A stretch of 64,000 nt of DNA, taken from the NCBI GenBank assembly GCA_029213065.1, contig JARGPH010000009.1, positions 1 to 64,000 on the forward strand. The letters are read 5' to 3'. A program made the translations under genes and the position numbers. Position 1 is the first letter of the stretch. Each line of letters opens with the position of its first letter. This DNA is from Verrucomicrobiales bacterium (GTDB lineage: Bacteria; Verrucomicrobiota; Verrucomicrobiia; Verrucomicrobiales; DEV007). Positions 18,259 to 27,381 of the stretch are shown here, piece after piece. The notes below the pieces were generated by a model, which searched no databases, had not been told where the DNA came from, and was given only the letters and a program-made list of their open reading frames with translations.

Positions 18259-20648
18259 TTGGGCTCTTTCTCCTCCTCTTCAGAATGGGAGTGTTCTCCT
18301 TCCACCGGCGATTCTGCTTTGCCGCTGAGTTGCGCTGTGATTTCCCCGCAGCCGGGCATGGAGGCCCCGAAGTAGGGGTTCAGAATGTCTTTGGTGGACT
18401 GAAGCCAGTCAGCTCCGGCGTTGTCGAAGGCCATGGGGCAATGGGCTGAGTAGAGCCGGGCATCGAGTCCCGCCCCGAATGAAGTGATTAGCGATTCGAC
18501 GAGTCCTGACAAAGCCTTAAAGTTTGCGCGGAACTGGGCGATGCTATCCGTTTTTGCGGCGCCCTCGGCGATGGATTGCAGCTGCTCGGTGAGACTCTCA
18601 AGCTGAGGTCCGGCGTCCGGATTTTTCGGTGCGGTTTCAGCGAGCGCTGCAGCACTCGAAGCGAGAGCGTTGGCACTGGCTCTCGAGGTTTCCAACGCGT
18701 CTTTTGACAGCGCTGTCTGGATGGCGAGGTAATCGGACACGAGCGCTTCCAAAGCGTGATTTCCCGCTTCGTTCAAGGGGATCGCTTTCGCGGTGGCGAG
18801 TTGCTCGCGAACTTCCCCGCACTGCAGCATGGAGGCGCCGAAATACGGGTTGAGGAGGTTCTTGTCGGATTGGAGCCAGGTGCCTCCGGTGTTGTCAAAG
18901 GCCATCGGGCAGTAGTGCTCGTAGACCGGTAGGTGAGCGGTTCCGAACCTTCGAACGAGTTCATCCGTCGCCAGAGAGAGCTTTTGAAATTCCTCACGTG
19001 CCGTTTCAATTTTCTCCGCTTCTTCAATGGCTTGGAAATAGGTTTCCATTCGTGCTGCCAGTTCTTTCCATATTTCCGATGAGGAATTAGAGAGAAGTTC
19101 CACAGTGATTCCGGAGAGCTGCTTTCTTCCCTCGCCAGCCGCCAATCGGGACTTTTCCAGAGAGTCATCCGCCAGTGCTCCCTGAATGGTAAAGTAGGAT
19201 TGAAGGACTTTGTCTGAGTGTGTCAGGAAACTTTCGGAAGCGCCGGCATCGGGAAAGAGACGTGTCTCCTCATCCGGCGGAAGCATCATGCCCGGTTGCG
19301 CCTGAATTTGCAGGGCGCTGTCGATGACGAAGCCTCCCTGAGAAACAACGTGTTCGCCCTCCTTCAGTCCCGCTTCGACGATATACTGATTCTTAGCGCG
19401 AGGGCCAATTAGAATTTCCCGGCCCTCGAAGGTCGGTTGCTCAGTATCGGGTTTTTCCACATAGATGACGGAACGTTTACCGGTGTTCAGCACTGCGCTG
19501 ACCGGCACGAGCAGTGGAGGCTTGTCCGTGGCTTCCGTTACGACATATCCCAGTTCCTCTGCCGGAACGAGGTCCATGCCGCAGATGTCGCACTGACCCG
19601 GTTGATCCTTGACGATTTCCGGATGCATCGGGCTGATCCATTTTCCGGCGAGGGAAGGGTCGAGGACTTTTCCCGCCGCCGCGACTTTTGCGGTTACCAG
19701 TCCTGAAACAAACATTCCCGGCTTGAGAAGGCTGTCTTCGTTGGGGACATTCACGCGCACGGAGACGGTTCTTGTCGCGGGGGCAAGCTCGGGTGCAATG
19801 AAGGAAATCTTACCTTCGAATTTCTTGCCGGGGATGGAGTCGGTCGTGAACTGGACTTTTTGCCCGAAGCGAAGCCAGGGGGTGTCGGACTCGTAGGCGT
19901 CGAGCATGACCCAGACTTCGTCGACTTCGGCAATTTTAAAATAGGGGCTGCCGGTCTTCACGTATTCGCCCTCCCTCACATTCATGAAGGTAACGATCCC
20001 GGAGGTCGGCGCGTCGATGGTGAGGTGATCGGATGTCTTACCGGATGTTTCAATCTTACGGATACTTTCTTCTGAGAAACCCCAGAGTCTCAGTTTGTCG
20101 CGGGTGATGTCGGCGGCGTTTTCATTGCCGTATTTTTTTGCGGTAAGCAGTTCGGTTTGCACAGAGAGAAGTTCCGGGCTGTAGACGGTCGCGAGGTGAT
20201 CGCCTTTCTTTACGCGGATGCCGGTGTAATCGACGTAGAGCTCATCGATACGTGAGGGGAAGCGCGCCGAGACGGTGCGCATTCTCGTTTCGTCATACAT
20301 GACTTTCCCGAAGAGGCGAACTTCGGCATCGGGAAACCCGCGAACCACTTCGGTTGTTGAAATTCCGGCCAGCGCCTTGGCGGCTTCCGACATGGAAAAT
20401 GAACGTTCTCCCCCGCCACTCGCTGCCGTGAGCGGAATCAGATCCATTGCGCAGATGGGGCATTTACCGGGGTTGGGTTGCTTCACCTGGGGGTGCATCG
20501 AGCACGTCCACACTTCCGCTTTGGCTTCCACGCCGGCTCCTTGTCCGGCTTCATGATCGTGGCCTCCGCTGCCACCCCGGAAGAGGAGTGCGCCGAGAAC
20601 GAGCCCTGCAACAACAGAGACGGCGGCGGTGATAATCGTCTTCTTCAT
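18255..20648 (-). CDS. cusB: CusB-like periplasmic adaptor with extra metal-binding modules
   Basis: 797 residues, roughly twice a plain CusB. Membrane anchor 1-24; first heavy-metal module 46-72 (WTCSMHPQVKQPNPGKCPIC); adaptor body with barrel-sandwich (IDELYVDYTGIRVKKGD, APTSGIVTFMNVREGEYV) and beta-barrel; second metal module 337-363 (SPMHPEIVKDQPGQCDIC); membrane-proximal domain; then two DUF3347-like repeats (about 478-620 and 638-775), each with HCPMAFDN or YCPMAFDN and NPYFGASM. The tail is His/Glu-rich. It links the pump to the outer channel and probably hands over metal. ATGA overlaps with genes on both sides. Confidence 0.94.
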   Translation of the reverse strand: MKKTIITAAVSVVAGLVLGALLFRGGSGGHDHEAGQGAGVEAKAEVWTCSMHPQVKQPNPGKCPICAMDLIPLTAASGGGERSFSMSEAAKALAGISTTEVVRGFPDAEVRLFGKVMYDETRMRTVSARFPSRIDELYVDYTGIRVKKGDHLATVYSPELLSVQTELLTAKKYGNENAADITRDKLRLWGFSEESIRKIETSGKTSDHLTIDAPTSGIVTFMNVREGEYVKTGSPYFKIAEVDEVWVMLDAYESDTPWLRFGQKVQFTTDSIPGKKFEGKISFIAPELAPATRTVSVRVNVPNEDSLLKPGMFVSGLVTAKVAAAGKVLDPSLAGKWISPMHPEIVKDQPGQCDICGMDLVPAEELGYVVTEATDKPPLLVPVSAVLNTGKRSVIYVEKPDTEQPTFEGREILIGPRAKNQYIVEAGLKEGEHVVSQGGFVIDSALQIQAQPGMMLPPDEETRLFPDAGASESFLTHSDKVLQSYFTIQGALADDSLEKSRLAAGEGRKQLSGITVELLSNSSSEIWKELAARMETYFQAIEEAEKIETAREEFQKLSLATDELVRRFGTAHLPVYEHYCPMAFDNTGGTWLQSDKNLLNPYFGASMLQCGEVREQLATAKAIPLNEAGNHALEALVSDYLAIQTALSKDALETSRASANALASSAAALAETAPKNPDAGPQLESLTEQLQSIAEGAAKTDSIAQFRANFKALSGLVESLITSFGAGLDARLYSAHCPMAFDNAGADWLQSTKDILNPYFGASMPGCGEITAQLSGKAESPVEGEHSHSEEEEKEPK

Positions 20649-21889
20649 TTTTTTGAAATGGACAGGGGTTCCGTAAGCGTTCGGATTTCCAATGCAGCCT
20701 TGTGCGCGGAAGCGAGCGCTCTCTGATACATGAGGCGCAGTTCGAGAAGGGTTCGTTCGGAGTCAATCAGATCGGTCACAGAAGCCTTGTCATTACGGTA
20801 ACTTTCATTGGTGACTTCGAGCGCCTGTTCCGCGGACGGCAACAGTTTGTCGCGATAGAGTTGGAGTCTTTTGTCGGCTTCCCGCCAGGCCTGAATTGTC
20901 CGGTGCAGATCAGCAAGGAGCTTTTGACGAATGCTTTCGACGTCTGCGCGGGCTGCCGAAGCGAGTTCGGCTTTCTCAATTTTTTCGGCACGGTATTTGT
21001 CGAACTGGAGTGGGATACTGACGCCCACCATGATGCCGACGGCGGTGTCCCCGCTGCCTCCAATGTCGATCACGTTCGCACCGACATTGATATCGGGGAG
21101 GGGAGATTTCCGGGAAAGTTGTTCTGCAAGTTCCGCGGTGATGACACCTGATGAGGCGGCCTCAATGAGCGGGTGTCCTTTCACGGCTGCTTCGAGAGAG
21201 TCGGTGGAACCAATCTGTGGAACCTTCGATCCCATCGCTGGAAAAGGGAGCGGCGAATCGAGATCCGGCGTTCTGCCGAGCAGGCTCGCGAGGCGTGAAC
21301 TGAGCGCATTGCGTTGCTCTTCGAGGGTTTGAAGCTGATCTTCTGTCTTCGTTAGTTCCACCTCAAGCCGTAACGAGGCACTCAAATCGCCGCCGCCCCG
21401 CACTTTTTCATCGACGGTCGGAGCGAGTTGCTTCAAAAGACTCAAGTTCTGTTTCGTGACCCGTGTCGCTTCAGCAAGGAAGGCGTAGTCAAAGTAACCG
21501 AGACCGATTTCGCGAATGACCTGTCTTTGAGTCGCTTCGAATCGATAGAAGGCGGTTTGAGCTGACTGGTCGGCGATGTCTTCTCGAAGAGTGAGTTTTC
21601 CCGGCCAGGGAAATGCCTGTGTCAGGCTCACGGCTCGTTCCTGCGCTCCGGTTCGGGTTTGAACGCGGGAAACGAATTCGGTGTAGCTTAACTTTGGATC
21701 CGGGAGAGCTCCCATCTGGGTGCCGATTTGGCGGGAGGCTTTGACGCGGTCAAATTGAGCTGAGAGTTCCGGATTGGCAGCGAGTGCCTCCCGGAGGTAG
21801 TCCTCAAGAGTGCCCTCACGATCCCCGCTATACAAGAGGGGAGCCATGAATGCACCGATAATGATGTTGAAGAGAAAGAAAAGTCTCAT
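20645..21889 (-). CDS. TolC-family outer-membrane efflux channel
   Basis: 414 residues with a signal peptide (MRLFFLFNIIIGAFMAPLLYS) and the repeated coiled-coil layout of TolC: EDYLREALAANPELSAQFDRVKA early, GALPDPKLSYTEF, long amphipathic helices to the end. As first gene of the cus operon it provides the outer-membrane exit duct. Its stop overlaps the adaptor start (ATGA). Its promoter should lie between 21890 and 21975, next to the metE terminator hairpin. Confidence 0.92.
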   Translation of the reverse strand: MRLFFLFNIIIGAFMAPLLYSGDREGTLEDYLREALAANPELSAQFDRVKASRQIGTQMGALPDPKLSYTEFVSRVQTRTGAQERAVSLTQAFPWPGKLTLREDIADQSAQTAFYRFEATQRQVIREIGLGYFDYAFLAEATRVTKQNLSLLKQLAPTVDEKVRGGGDLSASLRLEVELTKTEDQLQTLEEQRNALSSRLASLLGRTPDLDSPLPFPAMGSKVPQIGSTDSLEAAVKGHPLIEAASSGVITAELAEQLSRKSPLPDINVGANVIDIGGSGDTAVGIMVGVSIPLQFDKYRAEKIEKAELASAARADVESIRQKLLADLHRTIQAWREADKRLQLYRDKLLPSAEQALEVTNESYRNDKASVTDLIDSERTLLELRLMYQRALASAHKAALEIRTLTEPLSISKK

Positions 21890-21975
21890 ATTGCCGCCGA
21901 TGGTAAAGAAGACACCGGCAACTACAACACCGCAGTTTTATGAACCCCTTGGAATATTTTCAAGTTTACTGTGAG

Positions 21976-22006
21976 AAGGCAGGCAGGATGCGAACCTGCC
22001 TGCCTT
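21976..22006. terminator. Perfect 12-bp hairpin between metE and the cus operon
   Basis: AAGGCAGGCAGG (21976-21987) and CCTGCCTGCCTT (21995-22006) form a GC-rich 12-bp stem with a 7-base loop, 27 bases beyond the metE stop. On the plus strand it is followed by TTTT; on the minus strand (metE direction) there is no U-run, so termination may be imperfect. It separates metE from the metal operon on the same strand. Confidence 0.75.
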
Positions 22007-22033
22007 TTGCCGGGCCGCTTTACAGCATCGTTT

Positions 22034-24379
22034 TCAGACCGTCGCGGGAAGCTCACGGCGACACACTTGAGCTGCCGCCACCATTCGTTGAAGGGCGGGT
22101 TTAACATCTTCCCACGAGCGCGTCTTCAGCCCGCAATCAGGATTCACCCATAGATTCTCCTTCTGAATGACAGATCCTGCCTGTCTCAATAAGGTCACGA
22201 TTTCCCCGGTTGTCGGAACCCGGGGCGAATGAATGTCATAGACACCCGGCCCGATTTCATTGGGATAGGAGAAATGGGCGAAAGCCTCGAGCAGCTCGAG
22301 GTTGGATCTCGCGTTTTCGATCGTGATGACATCCGCATCCAGATTCGCAATCGCATCGAGCATGTCGTTGAACTCGGAATAACACATGTGGGTGTGAATT
22401 TGAGTTTCATCAGCGACGCCGGTTGAGGAAAGTCGAAATGCCTTCACTGCCCAGTCGAGGTAGGCTGGCCAATCACTGCGACGCAGGGGGAGGCCTTCAC
22501 GAATCGCGGCTTCATCGATTTGGATAATGGGAAGCCCGGCTGCTTCGAGGTCAGTGACCTCATCCCGGATCGCGAGGGCTATTTGCATCGTCGTGTCGCG
22601 GCGGGGCTGGTCATCCCTGACAAAGCTCCATTGCAGGATCGTGACCGGTCCGGTCAGCATCCCTTTCATGGGCTTGCTCGTGCAGGATTGAGCAAAGTTC
22701 GCCCAGTCGACGGTCATTGCCCGGGGACGACTGACGTCGCCGAAAATGATGGGTGGTTTCACGCAGCGGCTTCCATAACTCTGTACCCAGGCGAAACGGG
22801 TGAAGGTGAAGCCTTCGAGTTGTTCACCGAAGTATTCGACCATGTCATTGCGCTCAAATTCCCCGTGAACGAGAACATCGAGCCCGATATTTTCCTGCAT
22901 CTGAATACAGTCGGCGGTTCGCAGACGAAGGAAAGTTTCGTACTGGTGCTTCGTCCATTCGCCGTGGCGAAATTTCGCGCGGGCCTGGCGCACTTCTGCA
23001 GTTTGGGGGAATGACCCAATTGTGGTTGTCGGAAAGGCAGGGAGCTGAAGTTGGCTGCGTTGAAGTTCCTTCCGGATCGTAAACGGGGAATCCCGCTCGA
23101 ACATATCGTCACGGAGCGCCGCGAGGCGGGCCTGAACCGACGGAGCTGAAACTTTCCCGCTTCGCCGCCGCGACTGGATCGCGATTTCGTTGTCGACGAA
23201 GGCGGCATCGGAGCGGTCTCCGGTTTCGAGGACGACACGCAGTGTTTCCACCTCTGCCAGTTTTTCGTCGGCGAAGGCGAGCCAGTTCGCAATTTCGGGA
23301 TCGAGCCCGGTTTCCTGCGCGAGACTGACAGGAACATGAAGAAGTGAGCAGGACGGGGCTACAAGAAGATTGTTCTCCCCCAGCTCATCGGCGGCATGAC
23401 GGAGCAACTTAAGCGCGGCTTTGAGATTGGTTTTCCAGACGTTTCTTCCCTCCACCACTCCGAGAGAGAGGAATTTGTTTTTGCCCTTGAGGCGGGAAAT
23501 CGCCGACTCGATTTCGCTTCTCCCCCGCACCGCATCGAGGTGGAGTCCTGCGACGGGAAGGTCGAGGAAGGGACTCAGATTTTCTCTCAGTTCACCGAAG
23601 TAGGCAGCGACCTGGATCTCGAGCCCGGGAACTTGCCTCGCGAATTCCACATAGGCTTTTTGAAGGATCTCGCGGTGCCTTTCATCGAGGTCGAGGACGA
23701 CAGCGGGCTCATCGATCTGAACCATCTTCGCGCCGAGGCGGTGAAGTTTTTTCAGCACGTCGACATAGACGGCGATGAGAGCGTCAGCGAGCTCGAAGCG
23801 ATCGAATTCCCCGGTCGAGTTCACTTCTTTTCCGAGGACGAGGTAGGTGAGCGGACCGATCAGGACGGGCTTGGCATTGAGACCGAGTTCGGTCGTTTCG
23901 ATAAACTCATCAAACACCTTCGAGCTCGAAATTTGAAATTGGCTTGCGTCATCAAATTCGGGCACGAGGTAGTGATAGTTGGTATCGAACCACTTTGTCA
24001 TTTCACAGGCGAGTTCCGCTCCTGAGGCGCAACACCCCTGTTCGGCGGTTCCTGCGCCCTCTTTGCCCCGGGCCATACGGAAATAGAGGTCGAGATCGAC
24101 CGGCTCACCATGCCAGTGGAATCGTGAGGGGATATTTCCGAGGAGGCAGGTCATGTCGAGAATCTGATCGTAGAGGCTGAAATCGTTGCAGGGAATGAGA
24201 TCGATCCCGGCGTCGCGCTGAATCTCCCAGTGTTTGCGTCGCAGTTCGGCGGACGATTGCTCAAGTTCCGCGGCGGAGATCTCCGATTTCCAATACGCTT
24301 CGACGCGCTTCTTGAGTTCGCGTTGAAGACCAATACGGGGGTAGCCGAGGTTCTGAGTTCGAATAGAGTTGGATGTCAT
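22034..24379 (-). CDS. metE: Cobalamin-independent methionine synthase
   Basis: 781 residues, full length. N-terminal folate-binding half starts at NLGYPRIGLQRELKK; C-terminal half has PTTTIGSFPQT, EFERNDMVEYFGEQLEGF, and the zinc/homocysteine site with HTHMCYSEF (His, Cys) and the late NPDCGLKTR Cys. It transfers the methyl group of 5-methyltetrahydropteroyltri-glutamate to homocysteine. It diverges from metR at 24471, and the 91-base gap has a MetR-box-like dyad, so MetR-dependent control by homocysteine is likely. Confidence 0.98.
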   Translation of the reverse strand: MTSNSIRTQNLGYPRIGLQRELKKRVEAYWKSEISAAELEQSSAELRRKHWEIQRDAGIDLIPCNDFSLYDQILDMTCLLGNIPSRFHWHGEPVDLDLYFRMARGKEGAGTAEQGCCASGAELACEMTKWFDTNYHYLVPEFDDASQFQISSSKVFDEFIETTELGLNAKPVLIGPLTYLVLGKEVNSTGEFDRFELADALIAVYVDVLKKLHRLGAKMVQIDEPAVVLDLDERHREILQKAYVEFARQVPGLEIQVAAYFGELRENLSPFLDLPVAGLHLDAVRGRSEIESAISRLKGKNKFLSLGVVEGRNVWKTNLKAALKLLRHAADELGENNLLVAPSCSLLHVPVSLAQETGLDPEIANWLAFADEKLAEVETLRVVLETGDRSDAAFVDNEIAIQSRRRSGKVSAPSVQARLAALRDDMFERDSPFTIRKELQRSQLQLPAFPTTTIGSFPQTAEVRQARAKFRHGEWTKHQYETFLRLRTADCIQMQENIGLDVLVHGEFERNDMVEYFGEQLEGFTFTRFAWVQSYGSRCVKPPIIFGDVSRPRAMTVDWANFAQSCTSKPMKGMLTGPVTILQWSFVRDDQPRRDTTMQIALAIRDEVTDLEAAGLPIIQIDEAAIREGLPLRRSDWPAYLDWAVKAFRLSSTGVADETQIHTHMCYSEFNDMLDAIANLDADVITIENARSNLELLEAFAHFSYPNEIGPGVYDIHSPRVPTTGEIVTLLRQAGSVIQKENLWVNPDCGLKTRSWEDVKPALQRMVAAAQVCRRELPATV

Positions 24380-24435
24380 GACCTCAAACTAGTCAGATAC
24401 CCGTGTTGAATAAAACGAAAGGAATTCACCCTGAG

Positions 24436-24452
24436 CTTGAATGGGATTCAAG
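24436..24452. promoter_or_regulatory. MetR-box-like dyad between metE and metR
   Basis: CTTGAATGGGATTCAAG is a perfect 7-bp dyad with a 3-base centre and contains TGAA-N5-TTCA, the known MetR recognition pattern. It lies 57-73 bases upstream of the metE start and 19-35 bases before the metR start. Two further half-sites, TGAAT at 24407 and ATTCA at 24424, lie on the metE side, giving a small cluster. Confidence 0.75.
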
Positions 24453-24470
24453 ATGGGTTACCGGTGTTGC

Positions 24471-25388
24471 ATGCTTGAGTTGAGACATCTCCACACCCTC
24501 ACCGCCCTTGCTGAAACGGGAAGTATGGTCGCCGCCTCGAAGCGGCTGAATCTCACGCAGTCGGCACTTTCTCATCAAATCAAGGCGCTGGAGGATCACT
24601 ATGGTTGTCCCTTTTTCGAGCGCAAAACGAATCCGCTTCGCTGGACTCCCGTGGGGGAGCGTCTTGTCGGGCTCGCTTATGATCTCAACCGTGCTGTGAA
24701 TGATGCGAACCGCGAAGTGGCCCGCCTTCTCGAGGGGCGGGCCGGTCAACTGAGGATTGCAGTCGAGTGCCATTCCTGTTTCGACTGGTTGATGCCCTCG
24801 ATGGACGGATTCCGCGAAAACTGGGACGAGGTGGAGCTGGATCTCGTTTCCGGGTTTCATCCTGACCCGGTCGAGCTGCTGACCGAGAACCGGGCTGACA
24901 TGGTGATCGTGTCACGGAAGAAGCGGCGGGCCGGGGTCGACTTTCATCCGCTCTTTTCCTACACCATGCCGGCGATTCTGGGTCGGAGACATCCTCTCAT
25001 CGGGAAGAAACATCTTACGGCGCGGGACTTTGCCGATGAGGTGCTTATCACGTATCCCATCCCCGACGAGCGCCTTGATCTCGTTCGCCAGGTGCTCGTT
25101 CCCGCAGGGGTGAATCCGCAGCGTCGAACCGCGATGCTTACCGAGGCAATTCTCCAGCTCGTTGCGAGCGGACGGGGGATTTCAGCATTGCCGGCCTGGG
25201 CGATCCAGCCCTTTCTTGATCGCGAGTATGTGATTGGGCGACCGATCGGAAAAAACGGGCTTCGCTGTGAACTCTATGCCGCCACCACTGCAACGGGAAG
25301 CCAAACCTCTTATGTGAACGACTTTATCAAAACGATGCGGGAAGTGAGCTTCCGTCAGCTGAAGGGGATCGAGACGCTTCACTCCTGA
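24471..25388 (+). CDS. metR: LysR-type regulator of methionine synthesis
   Basis: 305 residues from the ATG at 24471 (an earlier in-frame ATG at 24441 would lie inside the MetR-box dyad). N-terminal winged helix-turn-helix: LRHLHTLTALAETGSMVAAS, then LNLTQSALSHQIKALEDHYG and the FFERKTNPLRWTPVGERL wing. The effector domain continues with LRIAVECHSCFDWLMPSMD, a segment typical of MetR. Divergent orientation from metE is the classical arrangement. Its stop overlaps the convergent kinase-like gene by 10 bases. Confidence 0.95.
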   Translation: MLELRHLHTLTALAETGSMVAASKRLNLTQSALSHQIKALEDHYGCPFFERKTNPLRWTPVGERLVGLAYDLNRAVNDANREVARLLEGRAGQLRIAVECHSCFDWLMPSMDGFRENWDEVELDLVSGFHPDPVELLTENRADMVIVSRKKRRAGVDFHPLFSYTMPAILGRRHPLIGKKHLTARDFADEVLITYPIPDERLDLVRQVLVPAGVNPQRRTAMLTEAILQLVASGRGISALPAWAIQPFLDREYVIGRPIGKNGLRCELYAATTATGSQTSYVNDFIKTMREVSFRQLKGIETLHS

Positions 25389-25858
25389 TTGTCTTCTTTC
25401 CTCAATTGCTTCAACCGTTCGTATTCGTCCTCGGCGTCTTTGACTTCGAGTCCTTCGCCGGTTTCGAGGATGGTGGCGAATTCGAAATCGATGACACAGA
25501 AGCAGCCTTTGCGCGGGTCGTAGGTGATGTTCCGGTCGGCCTGATCGTTGTGGCGGACGCCGAAGTTCTCGAGGGAATCGAAGAGTTCCTGCATTTTCCG
25601 GGAACTCAGTTTGTCGAGACGGCTCCCGCAGTTGCTTGTGACGAGGTAGAGTTCCTCATCGTTCGATTCGAGGACTCTGGGGACGAATTGGCAACCCTGT
25701 TCTTCGAGGTGATTGAGGACACGGCGCTCCGTTTCAAAACGTTCTTTGGCGAGCGGGCCGCGAAACCATTTGTGGACGCGCCCGTCGAATCCAACGTTGA
25801 CCCGCGCGACCGCGGAATCCTTGACTTCACCTTTCTGTTTATTGTCTGGAGATTTCAT
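25379..25858 (-). CDS. Small protein-kinase-like protein
   Basis: 159 residues, short for a kinase. It has a VHKWFRGPLAKERFETERRVL segment that could act as the Lys/Glu ATP-anchor pair, then GVRHNDQADRNITYD and CFCVIDFEFAT, which match the catalytic HxD...N and DFE (DFG-like) motifs of the protein-kinase/APH fold. So the core of the fold is present without the usual C-lobe. It could be an active small-molecule or protein kinase or a degenerate one. It lies beside rnk on the same strand with a 69-base gap. Confidence 0.7.
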   Translation of the reverse strand: MKSPDNKQKGEVKDSAVARVNVGFDGRVHKWFRGPLAKERFETERRVLNHLEEQGCQFVPRVLESNDEELYLVTSNCGSRLDKLSSRKMQELFDSLENFGVRHNDQADRNITYDPRKGCFCVIDFEFATILETGEGLEVKDAEDEYERLKQLRKEDNQE

Positions 25859-25927
25859 AGGTGTCTTTCAGTTGGACGAAGTATCAGCCGCGAACTGTCG
25901 GGCTAATTGAATTAAATGATCGAGGTA

Positions 25928-26347
25928 TCAGCTTCCTTCCGGCTCATAGATGACTTCGGCGATCCTGAACCGGCGTGTTCCTGCCGGTACGACCCAATCA
26001 ATTTCGTCGTCGGTCTGGTATCCGAGGATTCCCGCACCGATCGGGGCAAACACGGATATTTTATTATTGTCAGGATCAGCATCTTCGGGGAAAACGAGAG
26101 TGAAGGTGAGCTCTTCGTGTGTGTTCAAGTCCACGATCGTGACGCGGGAGTTCATTCTCACAACATCGTGGAGGATGTGATGAGATTCGACCGCGGTGGC
26201 CCGTTCCAACTCGGCAGAGAAGGCGGTCAGGTCGTCGGTCTGATTCTTTTCACGCTTGTACAAAGCGATCATATTCTCGAGCCGCTGTTTGTCTTGATGA
26301 GTGATGTAGATGGGGAGTAGTTCGGTATTTTCCTTAGCGTTACTCAT
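25928..26347 (-). CDS. rnk: Rnk/GreA-B family transcription-associated protein
   Basis: 139 residues. A short N-terminal helix (YITHQDKQRLENMIALYK, resembling the shortened coiled coil of Rnk) precedes the GreA/GreB C-terminal FKBP-like domain: VVRMNSRVTIVD, LTFTLVFPEDADPDNNKISV, APIGAGILGYQTDDEIDW, FRIAEVIYEPE. Rnk binds RNA polymerase near the secondary channel without cleavage stimulation. Divergent from the LysR gene at 26453 across a 105-base AT-rich gap. Confidence 0.9.
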   Translation of the reverse strand: MSNAKENTELLPIYITHQDKQRLENMIALYKREKNQTDDLTAFSAELERATAVESHHILHDVVRMNSRVTIVDLNTHEELTFTLVFPEDADPDNNKISVFAPIGAGILGYQTDDEIDWVVPAGTRRFRIAEVIYEPEGS

Positions 26348-26452
26348 GAGCTGTAGTTGAGGTTCAGGAGCTAAATATAGCTATATCTTCCATTTTGAAT
26401 AAGACTAAGAAACGATTGAATTGATCGGTTTTTACTATCACTTGTTCTATGA

Positions 26453-27364
26453 ATGGAATTTCTTAATTTTCACCACCTTCGCTACTTTTGGACCGTTGCG
26501 AGAAGCGGGAGTGTCCGCGGTGCTGCCGAAGAGCTGGGGGTGTCTCAGCCTTCGATCAGTGCTCAGATTCGCCTTCTCGAGGAGTCTCTGGGGGAAGATC
26601 TGTTTTTGCGCACAGGGAGACGGCTCGTCTTGACGGAGGCAGGCCAGACTGCGATGACGTATGCCGATGAAATATTCTCAGCAGGTCGTGAGCTGGTGAA
26701 CGCGGTGGTGATGGGAACGGGGAGAGCGCTTCGTTTCAATGTGGGAATGACAGATTCTCTTTCCAAGTTGATCGGCTTTGAGATTCTGAAACCGGCCTTT
26801 CATTACTCACGACCAACTCATCTGGTGACCCGGCAGGGTGAGCTCTCCGTGCTGGTGAATCAGCTTCAGAATCATCGACTCGATTTGATTCTCGCTGACG
26901 AGCCGGTCACGAGCAGTCTGAAGTCGACGATGTTCAACCATCAACTGGGACGCTCCGGGGTTACCTTTTGCGCGGTTCCGAAACTGGCGGCCAAGCTGCG
27001 GAGAAACTTTCCGCAGTCGCTGCACGGAGCTCCGGCGCTTCTTCCCAGCGAAAATATGGGAATGCGATGGGCTCTGGAGTCCTGGTTTGATTCGGAGGGA
27101 ATACGCCCTCATATCGTGGGCGAGTTTGAAGACGGGACCTTGATGGAAGTCGCGGCGTCCGGAGCGCTCGGATTCACCACGGTGCACACGGTGGTGGATC
27201 AGGCTGCCCTGAAGCATTACGGGCTGCGGGTCATCGCCAAAGTGGAAGAATGCGGCAGTGATTTCTATGCCATCACCGGAGAGCGGAAAGTGAAGCACCC
27301 GGTCGCGGTCGAGATTACGGAGAATGCTTTTTCCCACCTCTTCGGATCGTCGGGTCGCGAATAG
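26453..27364 (+). CDS. LysR-type regulator, NhaR-like
   Basis: 303 residues. The start FLNFHHLRYFWTVARSGSVR and LGVSQPSISAQIRLLEESLG match the NhaR subfamily, in which the second helix-turn-helix region is followed by LFLRTGRRLVLTEAGQTA. The effector-binding half is full length (SLKSTMFNHQLGRSGVTFCA). NhaR responds to sodium; here there is no nhaA nearby. The gene is convergent with dgoK (17-base gap), so it may or may not control the sugar-acid operon. Confidence 0.88.
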   Translation: MEFLNFHHLRYFWTVARSGSVRGAAEELGVSQPSISAQIRLLEESLGEDLFLRTGRRLVLTEAGQTAMTYADEIFSAGRELVNAVVMGTGRALRFNVGMTDSLSKLIGFEILKPAFHYSRPTHLVTRQGELSVLVNQLQNHRLDLILADEPVTSSLKSTMFNHQLGRSGVTFCAVPKLAAKLRRNFPQSLHGAPALLPSENMGMRWALESWFDSEGIRPHIVGEFEDGTLMEVAASGALGFTTVHTVVDQAALKHYGLRVIAKVEECGSDFYAITGERKVKHPVAVEITENAFSHLFGSSGRE

Positions 27365-27381
27365 AGTTCGCCCGCAGCTCT

